Source: Quillaja saponaria (Eukaryota; Streptophyta; Magnoliopsida; Fabales; Quillajaceae). From it: DNA of 64,000 bases. The DNA lies in contig CM055614.1 in NCBI GenBank assembly GCA_029379385.1, forward strand, positions 16,659,994-16,723,993, in the 5' to 3' direction. Every line of letters begins with the position of its first letter. The first letter of the stretch is position 1. Below are positions 1 to 11,222 of this stretch, piece by piece. The position numbers and the translations under genes are program-made. A model generated the notes under the pieces. It saw nothing but the letters and a program-made list of their open reading frames with translations, made no database searches and had not been told where the DNA came from.

Positions 1-90
1 ACGAAAAAAATCCTAAATATGAAAGCTACTAAGAACTTAGTAAGTATTTTTCACAATTTGCAAATTACAATTAAAAGAAAAAGAAGTTAC

Positions 91-204
91 CAGGTGGAGG
101 AACAGAGGTTATAGTATTGCACAAAGCACAGCAAACATTTGTAGCTCCTCTAGGATAAAGAAGAATGCTTCTACAGCCACTACATGCCAGCTGGCTCTGC
201 ATAG
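91..204 (-). CDS. LSD1/LOL-type zinc-finger protein, N-terminal exon (gene continues off left edge)
   Basis: Read on the minus strand from an ATG at 202-200, this exon encodes about 37 residues starting [10 protein letters not shown]. It carries one complete zf-LSD1 finger: CxxCR, then [10 protein letters not shown], then CxxC, followed by a PPPG linker. This is the arrangement in plant LSD1 and LOL proteins, regulators of cell death and of the response to reactive oxygen. The exon is bounded by an AG acceptor (most likely at 206-205) and a GT donor at 90-89 directly after the PPP codons. The second and third fingers expected in the family would lie to the left of the window. If this ATG is the true start, the upstream exons are untranslated; an in-frame start further upstream cannot be excluded. 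A type I metacaspase also has an N-terminal zf-LSD1, but usually only one finger followed by a P/Q-rich stretch, so LOL is preferred. Confidence 0.72.
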
Positions 205-221
205 CTGCAACTGCAATAGTT

Positions 222-619
222 AAAGATATGATATTAATTTTTTTATAGGAAAAGAAAATTTTATTGACAAAGAAAGAAGTACAAGAGAGGAAAAGAAGTC
301 CTCCAAAGTATAAAGTATAAATAAAAATAGCAAAGAAAAATGTAAACTCAAAACAATAAGCTCTCCAATCGTGTATATCTATTAAAAAAACACCCCGAAA
401 GGCTCCTGAAGCAGAACATCAAAGAGAAGTTAAGAAAACAATCTTGCCACTTATGAGATGCCATGGGAGACTACAGTCACAAAATATCCTCACAATACGT
501 TCCACCCATACAACCCAAACCACTGCAAAGAAAGCACATCTCCACAGATACTGAAGTCTAACTCTAAACATCTTTTTTTCTCCAAAACTTCAGTATCAAA
601 TCATCAAAGATATGATATT
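222..619 (-). mobile_element. 5'-truncated L1 LINE 3' end with 14-bp target duplication
   Basis: The 14-bp sequence AAAGATATGATATT occurs at 222-235 and again at 606-619, enclosing 370 bp. On the minus strand the enclosed DNA resembles the C-terminal end of plant L1 ORF2: a Trp-rich stretch reading WRCAFFAVVWVVW at the 605 side. It ends at the 236 side in an AATAAAATTTTC-type tail rich in A/T. This is the usual result of target-primed reverse transcription with 5' truncation. It sits in what is probably the intron upstream of the LOL-type exon. Confidence 0.7.
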
Positions 620-3590
620 CATAGCAATCAGGTTTAACCAAGAGCTTGATCAAAGCATATAATGCATAGTTACCAGGATTGTGTACAATTCGAAATGTGA
701 AACGGGAACAAGATTCGTTGCCTGGTTAAAAATATGATTTGATGGGGGTAGACTTAGTTAGTTTGCTATTTCAGGATATGATTCATTTGAATTATTACTC
801 AAGTAGCCTTATTATAGGACTCCACTTTTGTTACCATTTGTTTTGTACCTTCTCAAATTTATAGACTCTATTTATGTTTTTTAGCTTTTCAAATTTAATG
901 GGGTTAATAACATGCTTTTAGGAATAAAACTAGGAAATTGGGCCAACTTAGGCCTATGCCCGTAATTAGAAAGTAAAAAGACAAAAGACGAGAAAACAAA
1001 CTAAATGATATGGTGTGTTGAAGTCATCTTCAACACCAAGACCTAGGGCACGAAGAAAAAGTTGCAAACTGCTCCAGCCGTCAACACCAAAACGGCAATG
1101 CATACCAGAACTCCATCATTCTAGGTCAAAAACAGCATATTTGTGTCAAAAAAAAAAAAAAAAAAACCATTTCTTGATTATTTTCGCCGAAATCATTCAA
1201 TTGAATCATTTTTCATTGACTACAAAGAGTCAGAGATTGGTTTGTCCCTTTTTCTGATCTGGATCGCGAACCAAAACGATCTAAAATGAAAAAGTTTTGT
1301 GAACTGGGATACAAGATCCAGACTGCGGTTCCCAAGGAGTTCCAATGTTCTTGGTAACTATGAATATGATATGAGGTTATATACCCTAGCAATGGGTATT
1401 TTTTTATAAAAAAAAACTAATAGACGCAGGTGATGTGTATTGTGAATTTGAGGCCCATATACCATGAAATTAAAAAAAACTATGAATATGATATGAGGTT
1501 ATATACCCTAGCAATGAAATTCTAGTTTCACTCAATCAACTACAAATTAAACTTCTGTGAATCCAAAAGAAAATAAAACTAATGAACAGAGAAATCTTCA
1601 TGCGGCCAGACAATTGGAATGAATTATGGCTGAAACAGAAAGATTAAAAAGAGAGAGAGAGAGAGAACAAGATTACCAGAATTCGCTAACTCCTTGAGAT
1701 TTTCTGACTTCTGTTTTTCCCAGCTGTGGTGATGGCACTACGAAACAGAAAAATCAACGGTCTGTGGAAGAAAATAAACAATTTCAAATACGTTATTTGA
1801 TAGGGCCAGAGAAGACTAACAAGGTTACAAAATACACAAAAAAGTTGTTAGAATAGCATGAAAGAAGAGTAGTTAGTATCCAGACCCATTTGTTTGCCAA
1901 TACCAGACCCCATTTGAGCACTCACTGTTTATGGGTATATACGACCCAGACCCAACCATGGTTTCTTTAAAAGAACTAGAACAATGGTTAGCCTTGTACA
2001 TGGCATTTTAATAATACCACAACCAAACACAATACACATGCTTAAATTTAAAGCAGAGTCAGTACATAAAAGACGGAACTAAAACATGTAACTTCTAAGA
2101 TAATAAATTTTCAAATTATAAACACATCTGAGGTTATAACACCTTCATAGCTTAGCAGGAAAAAAAAAAGAAAAAAAAGAAAAAAAAGAAAAGAAAAGAA
2201 AAGAAAAGAAAAGAAAAGAATAGGAATACATATCTCTTACTAAACTACAACAACTCTTAGCCTTGCGGGCTTATTGAGAGTTAAAAGAATTAAGAGTTTC
2301 CTTACTCCTAGGCCCTAGCATCTTCCTGACATCTGAAACTGTTAACAGCCAGCAATTAGGAAATTCCTAACATGTCCATTTAATCTGAAAGACAACTCAA
2401 ATCATTCATACTGTTCTAATTCAAAAATACACAATCACAGAGAAAAAAAGAATAAAAACAGAACAAATCTTAAAGGTTCCGGACCTCATGCAATGTATCC
2501 ACATACAATTTGGAATGAATAGATATCAGACTAAATACTCATCAAGAAGGAGAAGAAGTGAATACTCTGAAAATATAAGATCTGACCAGCTATGTCATCT
2601 TGTCTGTCTGTATAACAGCAAGAATTATCATATTAAAACACATTAGGATGTGGGACAAATGAATTTTAAAGTGGAAAAGCATCCAGAAAACTTGATTCAC
2701 TTCAAAGCTTTAAAGAGTTTGTTTCTGATTTTTTTTTTTTTCCCTTTATTTTAGGATTTTATAAGTTTACAAAGTCTAAGAAATGAGATAAGTTCGTTAT
2801 CAATTAATTTAATGACACCAATTCCAGTGGCAGATTCTAAGCTTATATCCATTGCCACATCGCTCAAATAACATTGACAGCAAAAGTAGAAAAAGAAAGA
2901 AACTTCATCAAGAAACCAAGTTTGAGAAGCCCAGGCAAGCATCTACCATCATTTAGCTTTCCTACATTTCCAAAAGACCACGGGATGGAATAATAGTACC
3001 TATTTATTGCACAACTTGCACAAATTGAATACTGTACCTTCTACCAAAGGGGGCATGTAGATGAGCCTAAAAAACCCACCGTTAATGCCATATTTATGGC
3101 CATCCAGCTCACATGAATAACAAAAACGGAACAAGAAGAGCCAAGAAGAAGGCAATGCTCAATCAGAATGGAAAGAATAAAAAGAACAGAGTGGTGATGC
3201 ATTGCCCAAACTGAATTACGCCATTACACATATCAACATCAGTATAAGAATTAAAGCCACACACTGGTTACATAAACTAAGCCCAAAATTACACTCTGAC
3301 CTGAATTAAGGTCGGAGTTAACAAGTAATGTGCGTTATCCAAATAAATTACTTGTTACACCATTCCAACATTAAAGCAGATAAGAATATCAACCACATTT
3401 TTTTTCTAAGACCCTATTTCCTATTCTCAGATTCGTTACAGAATTTTAAAACAACAATAATTTTAACGAGCAGATCATTCACAAATCTTACAAAGGGAAA
3501 AAAGATTCATGAGATAGGATTTCTGGAGCTGGCTAAGAAGATTTAATACAACAATTTCCAGGTTTAATTAAGAAGGATAAGGTAAGAAAA
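620..3590 (-). other. Probable intron / 5' region of the LOL-type gene; no coding sequence seen
   Basis: This stretch is AT-rich with no ORF that resembles a protein. It contains simple repeats: GA repeat near 1,650-1,664 and an A-rich AAAAG/AAAAAAG tract at 2,160-2,220. There is also a 39-bp direct repeat (1,356-1,394 and 1,478-1,516). A weak pair of inverted ends (CATAGTTACCAGGA at about 667 and its counterpart at about 1,345-1,360) suggests an old MITE. It is called intronic only because it separates the zinc-finger exon from the GC-rich block at 3,600-3,970. Confidence 0.35.
1356..1516. repeat. 39-bp direct repeat (two copies, 83 bp apart)
   Basis: The same 39 bases, beginning AACTATGAATATGATATGAG, occur at 1,356-1,394 and 1,478-1,516. 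The 83-bp spacer is A/T-rich and starts with GGTATTTTTTTATAAA. The repeat is too long for a transposon target duplication, so a templated repair or slippage duplication is more likely. Confidence 0.85.
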
Positions 3591-3599
3591 CAAACATTT

Positions 3600-3970
3600 C
3601 AGATATGATAGATAATTGTGGCTGCTCGCTGTCGGAGAAGATCGCGAAAGAGAAATTTCCAGGAAGGTTAGTCGTATCGAATTCTTGGAAACGTCAGTGG
3701 TACCGGATGACGGCGACGGGGAAGGGATCGGCTAAAAGGTAATCAGTGTGAACCAAAAGATAAGATAATTGAATTCTGCCGCTTCCGTACCACGTTCGCC
3801 GCCGCGTGAGTGCAGATACCGGCGAACTTCCTCACCGTCGATATGTGGCCTGCTTGGTTGGATGAGAGAGAAAGAAAATGGGATGGTAGTGTTTAGAAGG
3901 TTAATGGGTATTTGGATCTCTACCGTCGACAGACGCGGCCCACCAACTGCACAGGATGGAATATAAAAAT
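3600..3970 (-). promoter_or_regulatory. GC-rich block, possible first exon / promoter of the LOL-type gene
   Basis: This block is clearly richer in G+C and CpG than its surroundings, with TCGCGA, GGCGACGG, GCCGCCGCGTG and GTCGACAG-type motifs. A long pyrimidine stretch (minus strand, near 3,860-3,880) is typical of plant 5' untranslated regions. The only sizeable ORFs are short and unlike any protein I know. I infer a transcription start region for the minus-strand gene. It could equally be a relic of an unrelated gene. Confidence 0.3.
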
Positions 3971-4590
3971 AATAAGGTTGCCGTAATTGAATTATTCTCT
4001 CTCGAATTAAAATATTTGAGATAAATAATGTTATTAACTTTGAAAGTTAGAATCTTCTATTTATATTGGGATTTAAAACAAAAAAAAAACAAAAACCATA
4101 AAACAAAAAATAACGACGGTGTTACCAACTTATTATTGAAAATAATCCAGAATGGAGGACATAGATATTATCCCTATATCTTCACACAAAAAGAGAAAAA
4201 AAAGAACCTTCTTTTCTTACTTTTTGAAATCTAAAAAACAAAAAATCTATAATTTTTATAATTGGGACAAATGAAATAGTGTGGAATTTAAATGATATTA
4301 ATTTGAAATATATATTTGAATCAATTATGAATTCCACACCAAATATGTTAGACCTCATTTTGTGAAATTTATTTGATGTAAGTTATTATTTTGTCTCACT
4401 TCAAATGACATTTTTATCCTTAAGATTACATATATTTTTCTCTCAACTTATTTTTTTTTCATTTGACAATAATTAATCTCTCATATTTATATTTTTAGTT
4501 GATCAATCTAGTTTTAATTAAGAAAAATTGAAGGTAGTATGAGAAAAATATTTAAACAAAAATGAACTATTAAGAATTAGACTGAATTCC
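3971..4590. other. AT-rich intergenic DNA, nothing recognised
   Basis: Long A and T tracts without a credible ORF, RNA gene or repeat ends. Confidence 0.6.
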
Positions 4591-4594
4591 ATAA

Positions 4595-6150
4595 GTGTAG
4601 TTGATCAATCTTGTACATTCAATTGCTTTAATTGGGTCCCTACAATATTAAAAGAAATGTAATTGGGTTCTTGCCATTATATTCCATCCAAATTAACAAA
4701 AGTTGATGTGGTTAATCGGAGATGAGGTTGACAACCTATGTGGCATATTTGGTGAATGAAAAATAAACACGCAGCTTCTACAAAAGTTATATCAAAATTA
4801 AATTAAAAAATAAACTTTTAAAAGAAAAGGAAAAATATTATTAATTTTTATTTATTTATTTAAAAAAAAAAAAAAAACACTTCTTTCTCTATCTTCCTCA
4901 CCATTATTATTGTTCCTCCATAGCTACTACCATTCCTGCAATTCTCCATAACCACCGTCACACAAGCTTTCTAAATCAAACCCTAAATCCCTTCTCCAAG
5001 CCATTGCTTTTTGGCTTTAACAATCTAATCCTAATCTAACACATTTCTATACTTGATACACGAAATTTCATACTGAAACTCTCTATAATCAGAAACATTA
5101 CCAACATCATCATTGGAAACTACCTTGGATCCTCAAGAACAACAAACAAATTTTAGAGTCGCTTCTCTCCTCTCTCTTATTGAAGCCTTTGAGTATTCCG
5201 TCCATTAATTTTCTTCATTTCGAAACCATTCTTTGTACTCTTTGAGGGATACAACTGTCCGTATTATTCAAACCCACTTTCGTGCTTTCCTTATTCACAA
5301 ATAAAGAACCCTTAGGTAGCTCAAGGACCTTTCTCTAATCAAGTCTAATTTCAGCTCTCTCACATCCTCAATTTCTAATGAGACCTACATCAATTTTGAA
5401 GGTCTCTTCCATGGAGTCATTGATTTGCCCTTTAAATTTGACCATATTAAGGTAACTTATTTAAATGAGCATTTTCTTCTTATGTTTTTCCCCCCCTAAA
5501 ATTCTCTTAGGTTTTGTTCCTAGGGTGGAGGATGTTGGTTAGGGATGGAATAGGTCAATTAGCAAAGATTTGGTGTGGTTTTTGGATTTTGTAGATAGGA
5601 TTGCTGTGAAAAGCACTGACATTCCATCAAAATAACAAAGAATGCGAGAGCTGGTTGTAAAGTTAACAAATCCAAGCTTGTAGGCTCCAAGTATAGGGAG
5701 GATTTGGGCATTGATTAGAGGAAATGTTAGAGAACTTGACAGATAGAGTTGAAAGAATGTGCAAGTTTTCCAAGGTTTCTAAGAATGTTGAGGATAATCT
5801 AGAAGGGTATAGAAGGAAGTTAGGGTTTGATTTAGAAAACTTGTGTGATGGTGGTTATGGAGGATTGGAGTAATGTTGGTATCTATGGAAGCAACAACAG
5901 TGGTGGTGAGAAAGAGAGAGAAAGGAAGTGGTTTTTATTTTTATTTTTTATTTTTACATTTTTGTAAATATTTGCCAAATATGTCACGTGAGTTGTTCAC
6001 CTTACCTTCCATTAGCCATAACAGCTCTAGTCAGGTTAATTTGGATAGAATGTAACAGAAAGAACCCAATTACATTTCCTTTAACATTATAAGAACTCAA
6101 TTACAACAGTTGAATGTATAAGGATAGAATTGAACTCAAAATTAAACTAT
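4595..6150. mobile_element. Mutator-like element with long inverted repeats and gene-like interior (Pack-MULE candidate)
   Basis: The left 170 bp (about 4,597-4,765) and the reverse complement of the right 180 bp (about 5,960-6,150) match over nearly their whole length with scattered mismatches. Shared stretches include GAAATGTAATTGGGTTCTT, TCCATCCAAATTA / TCTATCCAAATTA and CATATTTGG. Long inverted repeats without a transposase gene point to a non-autonomous Mutator-like element. The interior (4,770-5,950) is less A/T-biased than the flanks and holds exon-like pieces, one of which ends at a good GT donor at 5,452. The exact outer ends and the 9-bp target duplication could not be fixed. Confidence 0.6.
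5316..5451 (+). pseudogene. Exon-like fragment inside the Mutator-like element, gene unknown
   Basis: About 45 codons are open in one frame, ending with GLFHGVIDLPFKFDHIK directly before a GTAACT donor. A second short open segment with an acidic and basic helical look (LTDRVERMCKFSKVSKNVED) follows near 5,740-5,800. The mix looks like captured host coding DNA rather than transposase. I do not recognise the parent gene. Confidence 0.3.
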
Positions 6151-6625
6151 AGGGACCAAATTATAATTTAGCCAAATTACCCCATATAAAAGACTTTCTT
6201 TATTTTTTACAAAATAAAATTAATATTATGAAGAAAAAATATTTTTTAAAACATTTCTCTATGAAAATATTATTTTAGGGGTGTTTTGTGTCTTTTTAAG
6301 ATATATTTGTGAGAGATGTATATTAACAATATTTTTTAAATAATTAAAAATAAAAAAATAATTTATGAAGAAAAAAAATATAAAAAATGATAATCTTATA
6401 TGAATATATGGTCTTTTTGTTTTGGAACAATTTGTCCAAATTATATTAAAATTTGTCTTATTTGATGTAATTTGATATAACACAAAATATTTAATAAAGA
6501 AATTTTTTATTATATCTTGACTTTATCTGACCATTCATCAAACACATAATAAGATAAATATTTATAAGCATATATCTTAATTTTTGTTAAATATTTTATC
6601 TACATGGTCAAACACAACAAGAGGA

Positions 6626-6660
<35 letters not shown>

Positions 6661-6664
6661 CTCA
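6151..6664. repeat. AT-rich spacer with 28-base poly(A) run
   Basis: Very A/T-rich DNA without coding signal. An uninterrupted A run spans about 6,629-6,656, immediately left of the Harbinger element. Confidence 0.7.
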
Positions 6665-7859
6665 GAGGGTGTTTGTTTCGGGTCATAAGAAATACCCCTA
6701 TGACATATGTTGCTTGGGTAATGTAATTCCAGGTAAATATTTCTCAGAAAAAAATATTGTCTGCATTTGATTTGGCCATTTTTTATCGAGAGATAATAAT
6801 AGATTGCAATGCTCTTGTTTGGTTAAAAAACCTTAGAAAATGTAAATTTTGACAAAAATGCCATTGGATGAAATAAAATGTTGCATATAGTCAAAAATTG
6901 AACCATACCTAATAAATGGATGTTGAAATTTTTTTGGGGCTCAAATTGGGTGCACCTGTACAAACTGTACCTAACAAACTATTACATACAATACTAGTTA
7001 CATATGAAATAGCCAAATTAAGAATACAAGCATACAACACCATAATACCAAGTAAAATGTTGTATACAATACTTGTATAAATTGTACTCTAAAACTAGAA
7101 AATGCTAACTATTATACAATCATACAATACCATAATGCCAAGTAAAATGATGCATACATTAAATGATTTATATTTACTCCAAAACCAGAGCATGCTAACT
7201 ACTATATAAAACCATAACTAACAAACCCTACTACACTAACTACTATACAACACACAAGTATAGAGACCAACTAGCTACATCCTAGACAAAACTTGATAAA
7301 AATATAAATCAGGCAAAAAATCAAATGATTACGAGTCACAAACCATCAAGAGACAATGCAAAACAAAACAAACTTACATTGTACAAGAGACCTAATCTAC
7401 TTGTCACAACTTCTAAACAAAAGAAACTTACATAGCCGTATTACTGGGGTGAATCAGTTAAGAGACATAACAAAACCCTTAATGAAAGCATGCTTAACAA
7501 GAGAAAAAGGTTAACCAACCAAGAGAATAATGCAACCTTCATCCCAGCCATGCAAGCACAATGATCAATAACAAATACATAGCAAATACTACTACAACTT
7601 CAAATCAAAGCATGCTTATCAAAACAAAAATAACGAAGATATAACAGCCATGAACATTCAAAATAATTTCAAATCTCATTTAAATATGACCTTATCAGTT
7701 TACAAAGATCATAAGAAACAATTGAGCATCAATATTCATTAACATGAAAGCTTAAACTATAATGTATATCAAAATATACAAAAAAGAGATATTGTGTCTT
7801 TCTTAATATAGTTTCAATACTGCCTAAAATGAAGCTACCTACTGTAATCTAATTTATCC

Positions 7860-8985
7860 TCACCTAATGTCCTTTCCAAAGTTAGCTTCACATTTTGACC
7901 ATCAGCTTCAGTCAACAAGCTCTCAAGTATAAGGGCTTCTGGTCAAGAAGAAGTTTGTTTTGCTCCCATTCAAGCTTAATATCTCACATTCTCTAATCCT
8001 CTAGATTGGAGTGAAGCCTTCTACTTTGGATATTGTTTCAAAAAAATTCAACCTCTTCATTGCTCCATCTACCTCAATCTCAAAACATTTAGCAATCTTG
8101 GTAATGTTTGCAGTTGCCTCTTCATCCACCTTTCCCAATTTTTTCATAACATTCACCAAGTCTGGTACTGAACTATCTCTACATCTAGCCCTTTTCTTAC
8201 CTCTATTTTGCTATTGCTTACTATTATTTAAAGTAGCTACGTTTTGAACACTCTCATTAATGTTTCATCCTCTGCCATAGGCTAAGACATGTCCATACTC
8301 ATCCACCTTGACACCATCCATACTCATCCACCTTAACATCATAGTCTGTAGCCTCATTTGCAGTCACAAAGATCCCATCCCATTGCATCTTCCCTTTCCA
8401 ATGCCTCTTCTCTGTCCATTACCTCTACTACATCTGCAACATCCTCTGCACCTCTCCCATTGGCTCTATTTTTACCAAAAACCTTCCCTATTCTGTGATA
8501 AAAAGGAAAACACTTCCCTCTTAATCCCTTTACAGTAGGGTGACTCTGTCACATATACATAATAAAAATCCAATAGTAAATTGACGCTTGAGATAACATA
8601 ATTCAATTACAAAATAACTTATAATATGTATACCTTACACCATTAATTAAAGATGCCATGCTTTATTGTCACACACATTTTCTCTTCATTCCAACCAAAC
8701 CTAATTGCATTAAGACCTAGCATTTCAGCAATGGCAAAATATTATTTTTTTCAGCTATTTCACTCTGGAGTCAATATGTGGATTGGCTCTAACTCCAATA
8801 CCTCGCAGTTTTTATGCAGTCATTCTTTCAAACTAGTCTGCATAACTTGCCCTAAATGTCCCATTATCTAACTTCCACTTCCCTGAATTTGCTAAGTCAT
8901 CCAAGAATTCTACTAACTTGGAACCCTCAATAGCAATCTAGTAGCATTTGGTTTTACCAATCCCTTTTTCCCTTTCTTTGTGCAT
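7860..8985 (-). pseudogene. Harbinger ORF1, Myb/SANT-like DNA-binding protein (broken)
   Basis: Reading leftward from 8,985, the frame gives a Myb/SANT-like (Myb_DNA-bind_3) domain. It includes LVEFLDDLANSGKWKLDNGT, then a segment reading GIGVRANPHIDSRVK, then FGWNEEKMCVT (last segment near 8,660-8,690). After a gap the C-terminal part appears at about 8,200-8,020, with DSSVPDLVNVMKKLGK and FEIEVDGAMKRLNFFE. In the family this protein partners the transposase and binds the element ends. Several in-frame stops and at least one frameshift make it non-functional. Confidence 0.72.
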
Positions 8986-9245
8986 CTACATCTAAACAGT
9001 TATACATAATATATTTAAATACAAATCTAGTAAACAATAATGGAAAAAACCACACAAACCAACATTACATAGCAACTAAACAGTTGTAAAGGCAACCAAG
9101 CATATTACATTGTTTTACATAATGTATTTAAATAAAAACTTATTTCTATTAAGTAAATAATGGCAAGAGTACAATCCAAGCAAATTACATAAATAAACAG
9201 TCCAAACATATTATAAAGGCAACCAACCACATTTAAAAAAAATAG

Positions 9246-10330
9246 TTACATAAATAAAACTAATACATCATAAGGGTCCATAAAAAAAATAGTTACCCTG
9301 TCTTCATCTTCGTCCTTTAGATTTTCATCATTGTCTTCAACCTCTACATCATAAGGGTCCATAAGCATCTCCCTTCTAATGTGTTTATGCAACAGGGTAC
9401 ATGTTGTTATAATCCTACATTGCATTTTGAAAGGATAATATGATTTCCCTTTAAGTATCCCAAGTCTACCATTCAACATTCCAAATGCCCTCTAAATGAT
9501 ATTCCTAGATGAAGAGTGTTTCATATTAAGTACTCTTATGTAGTGTTGGGTAAAGGACCTGTACCTTATTCCTTTAAATGGTACCTTGTGACTTTATAAG
9601 GTGTAAGAAACCATCACAGTTCATGTACCCAACATCTCAAAGATAAAAAGTACCTAATAAGAAAAATTATAACATTGCTTTAGTTGATGTTATATATTAA
9701 TACTATTTAGTTTGTTTACCTTGAGGGTTAATCAGCTCATTCCTCTGAGATACCCTAGAATTAGCAACAAAACTCTCACATCCAGCTAACAAATATATGA
9801 ATTGCATATCAGGTGTACAAACTCCTAATACATTTGTTGAAATTTCATTCTTCTAGACCTGAACTTAGGCTTATATGTACTTAGCACATTCACTTTGATG
9901 TGGGCGTCATCAAGTACTCCCATACAATTCTAATAAGACCATACAAGAGATTAAATTAGTATGACTATTTATGACTTATTTTAGAATTACTTATTAATCT
10001 ACAAAGTCATTTAAAAATAGGTTTACCTTAAAAAAAATTCACCTATCATTATTGCTATCCTCTTAAATGGGTTCTAACTGCTTGAAAAAGAGCTTATGAC
10101 ATCTTAATATAGAGTGAATAACCTTTGTCATAATTATGCTTAAGGTCTCAATTGATCTTATGAATTGCCTCTTCATAGCTCTAAATTTTCATCATGAGCC
10201 ATTATATTGAGAGCAATTGTTACCATCTTTTCAATGCCCATATTCCTAGTAGCCATTAACCTCTAGGCCCCCTAAGCACACAACATAAGTTCTCAAATGT
10301 TCTCCTATCCATCTTACAATTCTCTATGCA
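9246..10330 (-). pseudogene. Harbinger DDE transposase / HARBI1-like nuclease (broken)
   Basis: Conserved blocks appear in the right order on the minus strand: ENCKMDRRTFENLC and GIEKMVTIALNIMAHDE near 10,310-10,170; NCMGVLDDAHIKVNV near 9,935-9,890, with the first catalytic Asp of the LDGTHI-type motif; and KPKFRSRRMK after it. The second block has LAGCESFVANSRV where the family normally has an Asp, here Asn. Near 9,520-9,410 come NMKHSSSRNII and FGMLNGRLGILKGKSYYPF. Frameshifts separate the blocks and a stop interrupts the last one. The loss of the second acidic residue plus the breaks means no activity. The C-terminus has a duplicated MDPYDV segment. Confidence 0.82.
9265..9365. repeat. 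Short direct duplication within transposase C-terminus
   Basis: TACATCATAAGGGTCCATAA occurs near 9,264-9,283 and again near 9,345-9,364. On the minus strand it encodes the repeated MDPYDV. An in-frame 81-bp slippage duplication is the simplest explanation. Confidence 0.7.
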
Positions 10331-11082
10331 AGCTAAATAACAAAAACAATCCTATCAAAACTCAAATTCACAATGATACTTTTATTGTAAGCATCCCATT
10401 TTTTTATTTTTTTTATTTTTAATGGACATTTTAGAAACTATAAGAACTATGCACAACAATTTTAGTAAGGCCATAATGTCTAAGAAGTCAAGATAAATCA
10501 GTAAGTAGAGCATAACCTTCATATTCTTTATTAATGGTATCAAATCCAATATCTGACATCTAAAAAAAAAAAATTGTATAAGGACCAATATTATTTGTGC
10601 ACTAGTCTAATAGAGCAGAACCTTCCTATTTTTTGTTAATAGTACAAATGAGAATTAAGAAAGTTAAATGGTGTCAAAGAACAAATCAATCATAGTTGTA
10701 TTATTACACTAGTCTAATAGGGTGTCAAAAAACAAATCAATCACAGTAATTATTACTGAGCAAAATGGAAAGGAATATGAAGAGTAAAAAAAAACTAATG
10801 ACACTCTTTAGTATGGGCATTGTTTATAGGAATAAGCAGATGAGATAAGAAAGTAATATAAGAACATAAGTAAATGCATATACATGATATTCAATAATAT
10901 TATCTTTGTGTTATAGTTTGTGAACTGTGAATTGGGAGATGGCTTTTGGTTTAAAGTTGTGAAATTTGATTTTAGCAAAGAAAGAAGGAAAAAGCAATAA
11001 AGATCCTTAACAATAGGGCATATAATCGATATTCATAATGAAAAAGAAAAAAGTAGCTAGGAAAGAAAAAGTTGTACATGTA

Positions 11083-11222
11083 TGTATATATATATATATA
11101 AGAGAAGAAATTAGGTATATATATATATAGCAGTATAATTAGCATACACTATCTAGTATAATCAATACATATAATATATATATACACAATAGTATAATCA
11201 GTAAATACAATGTATATACATA
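11083..11222. repeat. TA/TATATA microsatellite cluster
   Basis: Several (TA)n runs, interrupted by GTATA and ACACAA units, lie in the non-coding part of the Harbinger element. Confidence 0.8.

Noticed and set aside
3769..3966. Open frame of 65 codons with several Arg and Pro
   Set aside because: Arises from CpG-rich composition of a likely leader/promoter block; no family resemblance.
10382..10588. Leu/Ile-rich minus-strand frame upstream of the Harbinger transposase
   Set aside because: Hydrophobic translation of T-rich DNA, unrelated to transposase N-termini.
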